NCBI RefSeq assembly: GCF_001029285.1 | Contig: NZ_LDZY01000008.1 | Coordinates: forward strand, 1 to 64,000 | Source: Desulfosporosinus acididurans | GTDB lineage: Bacteria > Bacillota > Desulfitobacteriia > Desulfitobacteriales > Desulfitobacteriaceae | Reading direction: 5' to 3' | DNA: 64,000 nt | Shown here: piece after piece, positions 24,173 through 33,773 of the stretch | Layout of the letters: every line of letters starts with the position of its first letter | Position numbering within the stretch: the stretch's first letter is position 1 | Made by a program: the position numbers and the translations under genes | Notes under the pieces: generated by a model | What the model saw: the letters and a program-made list of their open reading frames with translations, nothing else | The model's database searches: none | Told to the model about the DNA's origin: nothing

Positions 24173-25642
24173 ATGTACAGACCAAGCTTAGATGAAGCCA
24201 GAGAAATTGCAGCAGATTACAACCTGATTCCCATTAGCCGTGAAATATACTCGGATCTCAGGACTCCCATCGAAGTGCTGAAAATCCTGAAAGGCGTCAG
24301 CAGTCACTGCTTTTTGCTGGAAAGTCTTCAGAGTGCCGAAACGTGGGGACGTTACACCTTTTTAGGTTTTGATCCCAAACTGGAAGTAACTTGTACGAAC
24401 GGAACGATCACTACCAAATCATTATCGAAAAACAGTTCTCAGACCACGAAACACCCTCGAGACTATATTCAACAGATCCTTGACGACAATAAAAGCCCTC
24501 GGTTTGAGTACCTGCCGCCTTTTACCGGCGGCTTGGTAGGGTATTTTTCTTATGATTATATCAAATACAATGAACCTTCTCTCAAACTGGATGCGGAAGA
24601 TCAGGAAGGCTTTAAAGACGTAGATTTAATGCTCTTTGACAAGGTTATTGCTTTTGATAACTTGAAACAAAAAATTATTCTTATCGCCAATGTAAGAACT
24701 GATGAACTTTCTTCCAATTATAGTAAGGCAGTCAAGGAAATTGAAACTATGGCGGATCTCATTAAACACGGGGTTTATCGAGAAACTCAACCCGGTAAAG
24801 TCACTTCCGAATTTCGCCCGTTGTTTAAGGAAAACGAATATTGCCAAATGGTAAACAAAGGCAAGCATTATATCCATGAAGGGGATATCTTTCAAGTCGT
24901 GCTCTCAAACCGTTTTGAAGCAGATTTTGCAGGCAGTCTTCTTAATGCCTATCGTGTGCTGAGAACCTTAAACCCATCTCCTTATATGTTTTATATCTCC
25001 AGCAATGATCTGGAAATCGCCGGCGCTTCTCCGGAAACCTTAGTTAAACTTCAAAATAGGACACTCTTCACGTTTCCTTTGGCAGGAACTAAACCAAGAG
25101 GGAAAAACGGCGAGGAGGACTTTCAGAACGAAAGGGATTTGCTCTCCGATCCTAAAGAATTGGCCGAGCATAATATGCTGGTAGATTTGGGCAGAAATGA
25201 CTTGGGTAGAATCAGCAAATTTGGCACCGTTAGGGTTGAAAAATACCTGTCGATTGAGCGCTTCTCACATGTTATGCACCTCGGATCGACGGTAAAAGGG
25301 GAAATAAGAGCGGATAAAAAGGCTTTAGACGCAGTTGATGCCGTACTGCCGGCTGGTACGCTTTCCGGGGCCCCTAAAATAAGAGCTTGTGAGATTATCA
25401 ATGAACTTGAAAATAACAAGCGCGGCATTTACGGGGGAGCCATTGGCTATATCGATTTTACCGGCAACTTAGATACTTGTATTGCCATTCGTATTGTCTT
25501 TAAAAAGAACGGCAAGATCTTTGTCCGTTCTGGAGCAGGTATTGTTGCCGACAGTGTGCCGGAAAAGGAATATCAAGAATGCCTCAACAAAGCTCAAGCT
25601 GTCATGAAAGCTCTGAAAATGTCTGAGGAGGTTATCGACTGA
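24173..25642 (+). CDS. trpE: Anthranilate synthase component I
   Basis: TrpE makes anthranilate from chorismate with ammonia supplied by TrpG. This 489-residue protein has the N-terminal regulatory domain (LLESLQSAETWGRYTFLG, with the Ser-bearing LLES feedback element) and the chorismate-binding domain. That domain shows FQVVLSNRF, PSPYMFY, GASPE, FPLAGTKPRG and GAGIVADS. AAAGGAGGT lies before ATG 24173. It is the first gene of trpEGDCFBA. The stop shares one base with the trpG start, suggesting translational coupling. Confidence 0.97.
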   Translation: MYRPSLDEAREIAADYNLIPISREIYSDLRTPIEVLKILKGVSSHCFLLESLQSAETWGRYTFLGFDPKLEVTCTNGTITTKSLSKNSSQTTKHPRDYIQQILDDNKSPRFEYLPPFTGGLVGYFSYDYIKYNEPSLKLDAEDQEGFKDVDLMLFDKVIAFDNLKQKIILIANVRTDELSSNYSKAVKEIETMADLIKHGVYRETQPGKVTSEFRPLFKENEYCQMVNKGKHYIHEGDIFQVVLSNRFEADFAGSLLNAYRVLRTLNPSPYMFYISSNDLEIAGASPETLVKLQNRTLFTFPLAGTKPRGKNGEEDFQNERDLLSDPKELAEHNMLVDLGRNDLGRISKFGTVRVEKYLSIERFSHVMHLGSTVKGEIRADKKALDAVDAVLPAGTLSGAPKIRACEIINELENNKRGIYGGAIGYIDFTGNLDTCIAIRIVFKKNGKIFVRSGAGIVADSVPEKEYQECLNKAQAVMKALKMSEEVID

Positions 25643-26244
25643 TGATTCTCTTAATCGATAATTATGATAGTTTTTCCTATAACCTCTATCAACTTATTGG
25701 CTCCATCAATCCTGATATTAAAGTCATTCGCAACGATGAACTAAGCGTATCGGAAATCGAGGCTTTGGAACCGGAAGCAATTATTCTCTCTCCTGGGCCG
25801 GGTAAACCGGCGGATGCCGGAGTATGTGTTGAGAGTTCCAGATATTTCGCAGGCAAAATCCCTGTCTTTGGGGTTTGCCTGGGCCATCAGTCGATTTGTG
25901 AAGCCTTCGGGGCCACAGTGTCCTATGCGCGCGAGCTAATGCACGGCAAACAATCGACAATAAAAATAGATACAGATTGTTCGCTTTTCCAAGGCTTGCC
26001 GGAAACGATCGCAGGAGCGCGCTATCATTCGCTAGCCGCTCTGGAAGAAACCATTCCCAAGGAACTAAAGGTTATTGCCCGAACGGATGACGGGGAAATA
26101 ATGGCCGTTAAACACAAGGATTACAAGGTCTATGGCGTTCAGTTTCATCCGGAATCGATCCTGACACCACAGGGGAAAACCATTATGGAAAATTTTTTGA
26201 GGGGGAGTAAGCATGATAACCGAAGCAATATACAAAGTCATTAA
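25642..26244 (+). CDS. trpG: Anthranilate synthase glutamine amidotransferase
   Basis: This 200-residue class I glutaminase supplies ammonia to TrpE. Visible are the N-terminal DNYDSFSYNLYQ, the oxyanion loop SPGPGKP, catalytic Cys in GVCLGHQ and the His-Glu pair in VQFHPES. It overlaps the trpE stop by one base and trpD by 32 bases; the long 3' overlap adds a few tail residues (SKHDNRSNIQSH). It could also serve folate synthesis as PabA, which cannot be judged here. Confidence 0.95.
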   Translation: MILLIDNYDSFSYNLYQLIGSINPDIKVIRNDELSVSEIEALEPEAIILSPGPGKPADAGVCVESSRYFAGKIPVFGVCLGHQSICEAFGATVSYARELMHGKQSTIKIDTDCSLFQGLPETIAGARYHSLAALEETIPKELKVIARTDDGEIMAVKHKDYKVYGVQFHPESILTPQGKTIMENFLRGSKHDNRSNIQSH

Positions 26245-27235
26245 AGGTCAAGACCTGGACTTTGAGACGGCCAAGACGGTTATGGGGGAAATGATGGATG
26301 GGAGCGCTACCCATGCCCAGATGGGCGCTTTCCTTGCCGCCCTGAGGATGAAGGGCGAAAGTATTGATGAAATTACCGCCAGTGCCCAGGCCATGCGTGA
26401 AAAAGCCCTGCACCTTGATCAGGTTCACGATGTTATGGATATTGTAGGCACAGGCGGCGATGAGGTGGGGACCTTTAATATTTCGACAACGACATCCTTT
26501 GTTGTGGCTGCTGCGGGAGTCCCTGTAGCTAAACATGGCAACCGCAGTGTGTCCAGTAAAAGCGGAGCAGCCGATGTCTTAGAAAAGTTGGGTATTAATA
26601 TCGCTATTTCCGCCGAGCAGAGCCGCAAAATTTTAGAAACTATTAATTTGTGTTTTATGTTTGCTCAAACCTACCATAGCTCAATGAAACACTGTGCTCC
26701 TGTACGGCGTGAGATGGGTGTCCGCACAATCTTCAATATCCTTGGCCCACTTGCCAACCCTGCCGGGGCAAAGCGGCAGTTAATGGGTGTCTATGACGAG
26801 AAACTTATAGAACCATTAGCAAGGGTACTTTCCAATCTCGGGGTTAAGCGCGGCATGGTGGTTCATGGTTGTGATGGTTTGGATGAAGCAACGCTTACAA
26901 CGAGGACAAAGGTCTGTGAAATAGAAGATGGGGATCTTAAAAGTTATTATCTGGACCCTACGGAATTAGGATTTAATTATTGTAATTTGGAGGAGCTTAT
27001 TGGGGGGGATGCTGAAGAGAATGCTAAGATAACCCTCAGTATCTTAGACGGTTCCGAGCGGGGAGCCAAACGTGATGTTGTCGTTCTCAATGCCGCTCTT
27101 TGTTTGTACTTGGCTGACAAGGCAGCGACGATTCCGGAGGCTGTTCCTCTTGCCCAAGACCTTATCGACAGCGGCGCAGCTCTCAGTAAGCTTAAAGAAT
27201 TTGCCAGACTTTCCAACGAGGTGCTGGGACATTGA
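26213..27235 (+). CDS. trpD: Anthranilate phosphoribosyltransferase
   Basis: TrpD transfers phosphoribose from PRPP to anthranilate. This 340-residue enzyme shows the PRPP loop GTGGDEVGTFNIST, KHGNRSVSSKSGAADVLE and HCAPVRREMGVRTIFN, NILGPLANP. The start ATG 26213 lies inside the trpG end, with GAGGGGGAG upstream. The stop TGA overlaps the TTG start of trpC (TTGA). Confidence 0.96.
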   Translation: MITEAIYKVIKGQDLDFETAKTVMGEMMDGSATHAQMGAFLAALRMKGESIDEITASAQAMREKALHLDQVHDVMDIVGTGGDEVGTFNISTTTSFVVAAAGVPVAKHGNRSVSSKSGAADVLEKLGINIAISAEQSRKILETINLCFMFAQTYHSSMKHCAPVRREMGVRTIFNILGPLANPAGAKRQLMGVYDEKLIEPLARVLSNLGVKRGMVVHGCDGLDEATLTTRTKVCEIEDGDLKSYYLDPTELGFNYCNLEELIGGDAEENAKITLSILDGSERGAKRDVVVLNAALCLYLADKAATIPEAVPLAQDLIDSGAALSKLKEFARLSNEVLGH

Positions 27236-28014
27236 TTTTAGAAAAAATAGCGCAGCGAACCGTTGAGCGAGTCGCTGAACTGAAACGAGTAAAAGCGGCA
27301 GCACAGGTTGTTTCTGAAGCTAAGGCTCTAGATCCCAATACAGGCTTTCCCTTTGAAGAGGCTCTCAGAGCTGAGGGGCTATCCTTTATCTGTGAGGTAA
27401 AAAGGGCATCACCGTCTAAGGGGATTATTGCTCAAGATTTTCCTTATCTACAAATAGCTAAGGACTATGAGTCGGCAGGCGCCGCAGCGATTTCTGTACT
27501 CACGGAGCCCGATTGGTTTCAAGGCCAAGACCGCTACCTCACGGAGATCCGCCAAGAAGTAAAGCTTCCCCTTCTGCGCAAGGATTTTATTGTGGACAGC
27601 TATCAAATATACGAAGCGAAGATCATTGGGGCCTCTGCTATCCTGCTCATTTGCGCCTTGTTGGCTACGGATACTCTCAAAAACTATCTGGAAATTGCTC
27701 ATAGTTTGGGTTTAAGTGCCCTTGTAGAAGCCCATACCGCAGAGGAGGTCAGCTCGGCTTTAAAGGCTGGGGCCAGAGTGATCGGAGTCAATAACCGTAA
27801 CCTGAAAACCTTTGAGGTTGATCTTACTACCAGCATCAGACTGCGCGCCTTAGTCCCCAAGAACATCCTCTTTGTCTCGGAAAGCGGCATTAAATCGCCG
27901 GAGGATGTGGCTGTCTTAAAGGCCAATAAGACCGACGCTGTTCTGATCGGAGAAACCTTGATGCGCAGCCGGCATAAAAGAGAAGAGCTTGCCTTGCTGC
28001 GGGGGGATAATTAA
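27232..28014 (+). CDS. trpC: Indole-3-glycerol-phosphate synthase
   Basis: TrpC closes the indole ring from CdRP. This 260-residue TIM barrel has the catalytic EVKRASPSKG, LLRKDFIVD, the EAHTAEE strand and GVNNRNLKTFEVD, then SESGI. It is not fused to TrpF. The start is TTG 27232, which overlaps the trpD stop in TTGA, with GAGGTG upstream. Confidence 0.96.
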   Translation: MILEKIAQRTVERVAELKRVKAAAQVVSEAKALDPNTGFPFEEALRAEGLSFICEVKRASPSKGIIAQDFPYLQIAKDYESAGAAAISVLTEPDWFQGQDRYLTEIRQEVKLPLLRKDFIVDSYQIYEAKIIGASAILLICALLATDTLKNYLEIAHSLGLSALVEAHTAEEVSSALKAGARVIGVNNRNLKTFEVDLTTSIRLRALVPKNILFVSESGIKSPEDVAVLKANKTDAVLIGETLMRSRHKREELALLRGDN

Positions 28015-28017
28015 GCT

Positions 28018-28614
28018 ATGAAAATTAAAATCTGCGGACTCTTTCAAAATTGTGACATTGACTTTGTCAATGAGGCTAAGCCTGATTTTATCGGTTTTGT
28101 TTTTGCCAAGAGCCGCCGCCAGGTATCTATGGAATGGGCAAAGGCCATGCGGTCGAACTTAAGTCCGGAAATCACGCCTGTGGGTGTCTTTGTTAACGAA
28201 TCGTTAACCAAGATCGCTAATCTTTTGAATGATAATATTATTGAAATGGCTCAGCTCCATGGGAACGAAGGTGAAACCTATATCCGAGAACTAAAAACTT
28301 TGACTGCTAAACCGATAATTAAGGCGGTTCAGGTGAAAGTACACGCCGATATTGAGGCGATGCAGGACAGCGAGGCCGACTTTTTACTCCTTGATCAGGG
28401 AGCGGGCGGGACCGGTCAGACCTTTGATTGGAGTTTGGTCGGAGAAGTGAAAAAACCCTTTTTTCTGGCCGGGGGCCTGAAGGCAGATAATATTGAGCAG
28501 GCAATTAGGGCAGCAAAGCCCTTTGCCGTTGATCTCAGCAGCGGAGTGGAGACAGATGGGAAGAAAGACAAGGCCAAAATTCTAGAAATAGTTAGGAGAA
28601 TGCGATATGAGTAA
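28018..28614 (+). CDS. trpF: Phosphoribosylanthranilate isomerase
   Basis: TrpF converts PRA to CdRP. This 198-residue TIM barrel begins KIKICGL with the catalytic Cys and has [40 protein letters not shown] with the catalytic Asp, and LAGGL and DLSSGVE phosphate-binding loops. It starts three bases after trpC and overlaps trpB by eight. Confidence 0.95.
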   Translation: MKIKICGLFQNCDIDFVNEAKPDFIGFVFAKSRRQVSMEWAKAMRSNLSPEITPVGVFVNESLTKIANLLNDNIIEMAQLHGNEGETYIRELKTLTAKPIIKAVQVKVHADIEAMQDSEADFLLLDQGAGGTGQTFDWSLVGEVKKPFFLAGGLKADNIEQAIRAAKPFAVDLSSGVETDGKKDKAKILEIVRRMRYE

Positions 28615-29791
28615 AGGCAGATACGGCATTCACGGGGGGCAATACATCCCGGAAATTCTGATGAATGAAATCATCAACCTGGAAAAAGCTTACGAACACT
28701 TTAAGAATGACCCCGAGTTTAAAGCAGAGCTTAAAAAGCTTCTGAATGAGTATGCGGGAAGACCTTCGCTGCTCTATTATGCCGAGAAGATGAGCAAAGA
28801 CTTAGGGGGCGCCAAGATCTATTTAAAGCGTGAAGACTTAAATCATACCGGTTCTCATAAAATCAACAACGTTTTAGGGCAGGCTTTGATGGCTCAGAAA
28901 ATGGGCAAGACACGCGTTATTGCCGAAACAGGGGCCGGACAGCACGGTGTTGCCACTGCTACGGCGGCAGCCCTGCTTGGCTTAGAGTGTGAGATTTTTA
29001 TGGGTAAGGAAGATACGGACAGGCAAGCGCTTAACGTTTACCGGATGGAGCTGTTGGGAGCTAAGGTTCATGCGGTAACCAGCGGTACTATGACGCTAAA
29101 GGACGCCGTAAACGAAACAATGCGTGAGTGGACCGCCCGTGTTCATGATACTCATTATGTTTTAGGGTCTGTGATGGGTCCTCATCCCTTCCCCATGATC
29201 GTTCGTGATTTTCAAAGCGTGATCAGTGAGGAAGCCAGAGAGCAGATTCTGGAACTTGAAGGCAAACTTCCCGATGTGGTGCTTGCTTGTGTCGGCGGCG
29301 GCAGTAATGCGATGGGGATGTTCTACAATTTCATCGCTGACACAGGTGTTAAATTGATCGGCTGTGAAGCGGCAGGACACGGAATTGATACTGAGAAGCA
29401 TGCTGCTACCATTGCCAAAGGAAAATTAGGGGTTTTCCACGGCATGAAGTCTTACTTCTGTCAGGATAAATATGGGCAAATTGCCCCGGTCTATTCGATT
29501 TCCGCCGGCCTCGATTATCCTGGGATAGGGCCGGAACATGCCAATCTTCATGATTCAGGCAGGGCAGAATATGTCCCTATTACTGATGACGAGGCCGTAG
29601 AAGCTTTTGAGTATCTGGCCAGAACAGAAGGAATTATTTGCGCGATTGAAAGTGCCCATGCCGTGGCTCAGGCTAAGAAAATTGCCGGCAATCTAAGTAA
29701 GGATCAAATCATCATCATCTGTTTGTCAGGGCGAGGAGATAAAGATGTTGCCGCGATAGCGCGCTACAAGGGGGTAAGTATCTATGAGTAA
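28607..29791 (+). CDS. trpB: Tryptophan synthase beta subunit
   Basis: TrpB condenses indole with serine using PLP. This 394-residue enzyme has the PLP lysine in [21 protein letters not shown], the phosphate loop [14 protein letters not shown] and the C-terminal CLSGRGDKD. These features and the length fit the TrpB1 type that pairs with TrpA. ATG 28607 lies inside the trpF end and its stop overlaps trpA by eight bases. Confidence 0.97.
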   Translation: MSKGRYGIHGGQYIPEILMNEIINLEKAYEHFKNDPEFKAELKKLLNEYAGRPSLLYYAEKMSKDLGGAKIYLKREDLNHTGSHKINNVLGQALMAQKMGKTRVIAETGAGQHGVATATAAALLGLECEIFMGKEDTDRQALNVYRMELLGAKVHAVTSGTMTLKDAVNETMREWTARVHDTHYVLGSVMGPHPFPMIVRDFQSVISEEAREQILELEGKLPDVVLACVGGGSNAMGMFYNFIADTGVKLIGCEAAGHGIDTEKHAATIAKGKLGVFHGMKSYFCQDKYGQIAPVYSISAGLDYPGIGPEHANLHDSGRAEYVPITDDEAVEAFEYLARTEGIICAIESAHAVAQAKKIAGNLSKDQIIIICLSGRGDKDVAAIARYKGVSIYE

Positions 29792-30563
29792 TATTGCTGA
29801 GGCCTTTAAAAACGGGAAAGCCTTCATCGGATTTGTCACTGGCGGAGATCCTACTTTAGAGAAGAGTGAAGAGTTTATTTTGGCAATGGTTCAGGGCGGT
29901 GCTGATTTAGTGGAAATCGGTATTCCTTTTTCTGATCCCATTGCTGAGGGACCGGTTATTCAAGAAGCGAACATCCGGGCTCTTGCAGCTGGAGCAACCG
30001 TGGACAAAATTTTTGACCTGGTGGTTTCTGTCCGTCAAAAGACTGAGGTGCCTCTCGTTTTTCTAACGTATTTAAACCCTGTCTTTAACTATGGTTACTC
30101 TCGCTTTTTTCAACGCTGTGCTGAGGCAGGGGTTGACGGCATCATTATCCCTGATCTGCCTTATGAAGAAAAAGGTGAGCTGACTGAAACTGCCGCCGGC
30201 TTTGGAGTTGACGTAATTTCCTTGATTGCCCCCACGTCGGAACAACGCATTAAACAGATTGCCGCGGAGGCGACAGGTTTTATTTATGTGGTCTCTTCCA
30301 TGGGTGTCACGGGCATGAGAAGTGAAATTAAAACAGACTTGCGCTCAATTATTGGGGTCATCAGGGAAGCAAGCTCTGTTCCCACGGCGGTTGGTTTTGG
30401 CATCAATACGCCGAAACAGGCCGAAGAACTTGCCGAAATTACAGATGGCGTGATTGTGGGCAGTGCGATTGTCAAAATTGTTGAGAAGTACGGGGAAGAG
30501 GCCGGCCCTTATATTTATGACTATGTTCAGAGTATGAAAAACGCTGTGAGAGATATCGTTTAA
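29784..30563 (+). CDS. trpA: Tryptophan synthase alpha subunit
   Basis: TrpA cleaves indole-3-glycerol phosphate and passes indole to TrpB. This 259-residue TIM barrel has IGFVTGGDP, the catalytic Glu in [34 protein letters not shown] and VGFGIN. At the place of the second catalytic acid (Asp60 in Salmonella, motif ADGP) this protein has Glu (AEGP). This conservative change may be normal in its lineage. It is the last gene of the trp operon, followed by a terminator. Confidence 0.96.
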   Translation: MSNIAEAFKNGKAFIGFVTGGDPTLEKSEEFILAMVQGGADLVEIGIPFSDPIAEGPVIQEANIRALAAGATVDKIFDLVVSVRQKTEVPLVFLTYLNPVFNYGYSRFFQRCAEAGVDGIIIPDLPYEEKGELTETAAGFGVDVISLIAPTSEQRIKQIAAEATGFIYVVSSMGVTGMRSEIKTDLRSIIGVIREASSVPTAVGFGINTPKQAEELAEITDGVIVGSAIVKIVEKYGEEAGPYIYDYVQSMKNAVRDIV

Positions 30564-30608
30564 TTGAGATATATTTGTTCTGGTAACCAAAATAACGGCA
30601 AAAAAATG

Positions 30609-30636
30609 AAAACAGCTCGAAAGGGCTGTTTTTTCT
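30609..30636 (+). terminator. trp operon terminator
   Basis: AAAACAGCTC (30609-30618), GAAA loop, GGGCTGTTTT (30623-30632) and further T's, 45 bases after the trpA stop. Confidence 0.88.
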
Positions 30637-30674
30637 AGTCATGTACGAAAGTATTACGTTCGGTTGTATACGTT

Positions 30675-30721
30675 CCTCTGGCATCAGTGCAAACTAGCCT
30701 GACGCCTTCGCCAGAGGCTAG
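30675..30721. other. Nested inverted repeats in the trpA-MFS gap
   Basis: CCTCTGGC (30675-30682) pairs with GCCAGAGG (30710-30717), while CTAGCCT (30694-30700) pairs with AGGCTAG (30715-30721), and the two options overlap. There is no T tract. The rest of the 360-base gap between trpA and the MFS gene shows nothing clear. Confidence 0.35.
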
Positions 30722-30924
30722 CAAATTGTTCTTATAAAATATAATAATCCCTGTTTAAATTGGTAGGAGTTTTCAGAAGTTTGTTGAAACTCTATTTATT
30801 AGGCACCAATTTGAAGCTGATTTTACGTATCTGTCAGAGCATAATTTCGTTGCTGGTTTGCATTAATATTTTTCGCTGGAGCTGCATAATGCTTCATAGT
30901 TAAAAATATTCGGGGGGATTATGT

Positions 30925-32313
30925 ATGGAAGAAAATCAATCAATTGTAAAGCTGACTATGGTTATCGTCATGATAACCTCCTTTATCACCCCATTTATGA
31001 GTAATGCGATAAATCTTGGTATTCCCCAGATTGCTTTGGAATATGGAGTTGATCAATCTTGGCTGAACTGGGTAGTAACCAGCTACTTGTTGGCCACGGC
31101 AGCCTTTTTATTACCCTTTGGCCGTTTAGCTGATATTGTCGGCCGCAAAAAGATTTTTATCCTGGGAATGATTGCTTTTGCTGTAACATCGTTGGGCTGC
31201 GGATTGGCTTTTTCCTTTCCAGTTTTAATTATATTTAGGGTTTTCCAAGGAATTGCCAGTGCTATGATTTTTGGTACTTCAATGGCCATCCTAACATCTG
31301 TCGTCCCGGCAAAAGATCGGGGAAAGGCAATGGGGTTAAGTGCGGCAGCCACCTATATCGGCCTCTCCTTAGGTCCCGTCTTGGGAGGATTCATCTGCAG
31401 CACCATCAGCTGGCGCGGGATATTTCTTTTAAATTTTGTGATTTCTCTAGTAATTCTTAGTTTGACTTTGGCCAGACTATCAGGGGAATGGATTGGAGCA
31501 GATCAGGAAAACTTGGATAAATGGGGGAGTATTCTGTGGATACTTGGCATCTTGCTTTTCCTTTACGGATTATCTGATATTACCGCGGGATACAATTATA
31601 TGATTGCCTTTGCCTGCGGGCTTCTGCTTTTGGCTGCCTTTGTAATCTATGAAAATAAACTATCATATCCTCTTCTGCCTATGAGCTTGTTTCTCAGCAA
31701 TCGTTCCTTTACCTTTTCCAACCTTGCGGCCCTTATTAACTATAGCGCGACGTTTGCTTTGGTTTACTTAATGTCAATATATCTGCAAAATGTCCAAAAT
31801 ATTGAAATCTCACAGTCAGGTTTAATTCTTTTGTCGCAGCCTATTATTATGGCTCTTCTTTCTCCTTTGGCTGGTCGTTTATCGGATAAAATCAATTCTC
31901 AGATCCTCGCTTCTTTAGGTATGGGTATAACAACCTTAGGCTTGTTTTTATTTGTTTTTTTGCTTAAGAATACGTCTGTTTTGCTTATTGTTCTTAATCT
32001 GGCCTTCATTGGACTCGGATTTGCCTTCTTTTCCTCTCCTAATACTAATGCGGTCATGAGCTCGGTTGAACGGCCCCTTTATGGAGTGGCCTCCTCAGCT
32101 CTGGGAACTATGAGATTGCTGGGGCAAACATTAAGTATGACCATAGTGGCCTTAATTACTTCCTTAGACATGAAGGATATGACTCTTGATTCCCCGTATT
32201 ACGTGACAAGCTTTCTGAAAAGCTCAAAAACTAGCTTCATTGTCTTTAGCTTTCTTTGTTTGATCGGAACCTTTGCCTCCTTAGCAAGAGGAAAAAGGAT
32301 AAACTCCCCTTGA
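30925..32313 (+). CDS. MFS transporter, DHA2 (EmrB/QacA) type
   Basis: This 462-residue transporter has about 14 membrane segments. Typical DHA2 features are the early INLGIPQIALEYGVDQSWLN region (the family has ALP-I at this place), YLLATAAFLLPFGRLADIVGRKK, RVFQGIASAM and GPVLGGF, the antiporter motif C. It may export drugs or metabolites. CGGGGGGATT lies upstream of ATG 30925. A membrane-anchored protein gene follows 77 bases later. Confidence 0.87.
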   Translation: MEENQSIVKLTMVIVMITSFITPFMSNAINLGIPQIALEYGVDQSWLNWVVTSYLLATAAFLLPFGRLADIVGRKKIFILGMIAFAVTSLGCGLAFSFPVLIIFRVFQGIASAMIFGTSMAILTSVVPAKDRGKAMGLSAAATYIGLSLGPVLGGFICSTISWRGIFLLNFVISLVILSLTLARLSGEWIGADQENLDKWGSILWILGILLFLYGLSDITAGYNYMIAFACGLLLLAAFVIYENKLSYPLLPMSLFLSNRSFTFSNLAALINYSATFALVYLMSIYLQNVQNIEISQSGLILLSQPIIMALLSPLAGRLSDKINSQILASLGMGITTLGLFLFVFLLKNTSVLLIVLNLAFIGLGFAFFSSPNTNAVMSSVERPLYGVASSALGTMRLLGQTLSMTIVALITSLDMKDMTLDSPYYVTSFLKSSKTSFIVFSFLCLIGTFASLARGKRINSP

Positions 32314-32390
32314 GTAATTCTTAATGTCTAGGAATAAGGCAAGCTGAAGTTACATATTAGTAGGTAAGAACTCCGCCAGGGGGGCATGTT

Positions 32391-33053
32391 ATGAAGAAAA
32401 GGGGATTATGGTTTCTCATTGGTATCAGTATCGTGTTGTTGGGGGGTATCATAGGATGGCTTAATTGGCCGCCAGACCCTACTAAGCTGGTAACACACGG
32501 CTTGGAAAAGTTAAATGCAGCGACCTCTTTTCGCTACAGTTTGACCCAGCATCAATGGGTTGAAGGAAAAGATCGGGTTCTTGCCCGAGTGCAGGGGGAA
32601 AAAACCGGAGGAAACACCAGGATTTTAGGAGAATTGACGGGAAGCGAAGTTGAGCTGATCAAAATCGGAAACTCAACGTTCAGCAAAGATCCCATTAGCA
32701 AAAAGTGGATTAAATTTGCTGATGGGCAGGCTGCAGAAGAAGTCTTTCTGGCGGAGCTCGACCCCCTATCTTCATTACAAATGAAAGAACTTGGTGAGGT
32801 GGTGCTTAGCGGTCAAGGGAAGGTCAACGAACAAAAAGTTTGGGTTTGCCAGTTAAAGCCCAGTGTGCAAAATAAAATGATGGAGGAATTTTGGACCGAT
32901 TTCCAGTACACACTTTATATTCGAAAGTCGGATAAAACGTTGGTAAAAGCGACAATCGAAGCCAAAAATAAAGCCAAATCTGACCCGATGACAATGACAC
33001 TTGAGTTTTGGGATATTGGAAAGAAGATAACGATACAGGCCCCTACTATATAA
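32391..33053 (+). CDS. Membrane-anchored extracytoplasmic protein, unknown function
   Basis: This 220-residue protein has an N-terminal signal anchor (residues ~5-24, no lipobox Cys) and an extracytoplasmic domain rich in beta strands (FRYSLTQHQWVEGKDRVLAR, VWVCQLKP, LVKATIEAKN, MTMTLEFWDIG). The layout recalls LolA/LppX-like lipid or substrate-binding barrels, but no motif confirms this. AGGGGGGCATGTT precedes ATG 32391. A terminator follows. Confidence 0.7.
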   Translation: MKKRGLWFLIGISIVLLGGIIGWLNWPPDPTKLVTHGLEKLNAATSFRYSLTQHQWVEGKDRVLARVQGEKTGGNTRILGELTGSEVELIKIGNSTFSKDPISKKWIKFADGQAAEEVFLAELDPLSSLQMKELGEVVLSGQGKVNEQKVWVCQLKPSVQNKMMEEFWTDFQYTLYIRKSDKTLVKATIEAKNKAKSDPMTMTLEFWDIGKKITIQAPTI

Positions 33054-33092
33054 AGAACGATAAAAATAAGGTTTAGAAAGAGTCGACGACAT

Positions 33093-33132
33093 AAGCCAGG
33101 AACACTAAAGGTTGTTCCTGGCTTATTATTTT
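33093..33132 (+). terminator. Intrinsic terminator
   Basis: AAGCCAGGAACA (33093-33104) pairs with TGTTCCTGGCTT (33113-33124), followed by ATTATTTTATTT. Confidence 0.85.
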
Positions 33133-33134
33133 AT

Positions 33135-33163
33135 TTGCAGAAATGACAAGCCTCTGGTATAGT
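33135..33163 (+). promoter_or_regulatory. Promoter of hpt-guaA
   Basis: TTGCAG (33135-33140), 17 bases, TATAGT (33158-33163), 45 bases before the GTG start of hpt. No guanine riboswitch was seen here. Confidence 0.6.
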
Positions 33164-33207
33164 TTTTAAATAAGTTTTAATTGATTTTTTGTATGGAGGG
33201 GTCCATT

Positions 33208-33750
33208 GTGGAAGAATATATCGCAAAGGTATTGATTTCCAAGGAGGGATTAGCAAAACGCGTTGCCGAATTGGGAGCACAGATTACTCGGGATTATGAA
33301 GGCAAAAATCTTTTAGTGTTAGGAATCTTGAAAGGAGCCGTCCCTTTTATGGCGGATCTTATTCGTGAGATCAAGCTGCCATTGGCTTATGACTTTATGG
33401 CCTTGTCGAGCTACGGTGTGTCAACAAAATCTTCAGGAGTCGTCAGGATTCTTAAAGATTTGGAACGTAGTGTGGATGACGTTCATATTTTGGTGGTCGA
33501 AGATATTGTCGATACCGGATTAACCCTGAAGTACTTGAAGGAAAATCTTAAAGCTCGTAACCCTTTGAGTGTTAAGGTAGTTACCCTGCTTGATAAGGCT
33601 GCCCGCCGGCAGGTGGAAGTAGTTCCTGATTATAACGGGTTTGCTATTCCAGATGAATTTGTTGTAGGCTACGGTTTGGATTTTAATGAAGAATATCGGA
33701 ATTTGCCCTACGTTGGAGTTCTGAAACAAGAAGCTTACGAAGTTAATTAA
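33208..33750 (+). CDS. hpt: Hypoxanthine phosphoribosyltransferase
   Basis: Hpt salvages hypoxanthine (and often guanine) with PRPP to IMP or GMP. This 180-residue enzyme has [13 protein letters not shown], the [10 protein letters not shown] loop, PRPP motif [12 protein letters not shown], the ring-stacking/base-binding block [22 protein letters not shown] 33208 is chosen for GGAGGGG upstream and because it gives the usual family length. It is 23 bases before guaA, so both lie in one purine unit. Confidence 0.95.
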   Translation: MEEYIAKVLISKEGLAKRVAELGAQITRDYEGKNLLVLGILKGAVPFMADLIREIKLPLAYDFMALSSYGVSTKSSGVVRILKDLERSVDDVHILVVEDIVDTGLTLKYLKENLKARNPLSVKVVTLLDKAARRQVEVVPDYNGFAIPDEFVVGYGLDFNEEYRNLPYVGVLKQEAYEVN

Positions 33751-33773
33751 CAAGGAAATGGTGATGAAATAAC

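Noticed and set aside
30675-30721. Riboswitch or T-box before the MFS gene
   Set aside because: The nested hairpins lack a T-box core, known aptamer motifs or a terminator, so no regulatory call is justified.
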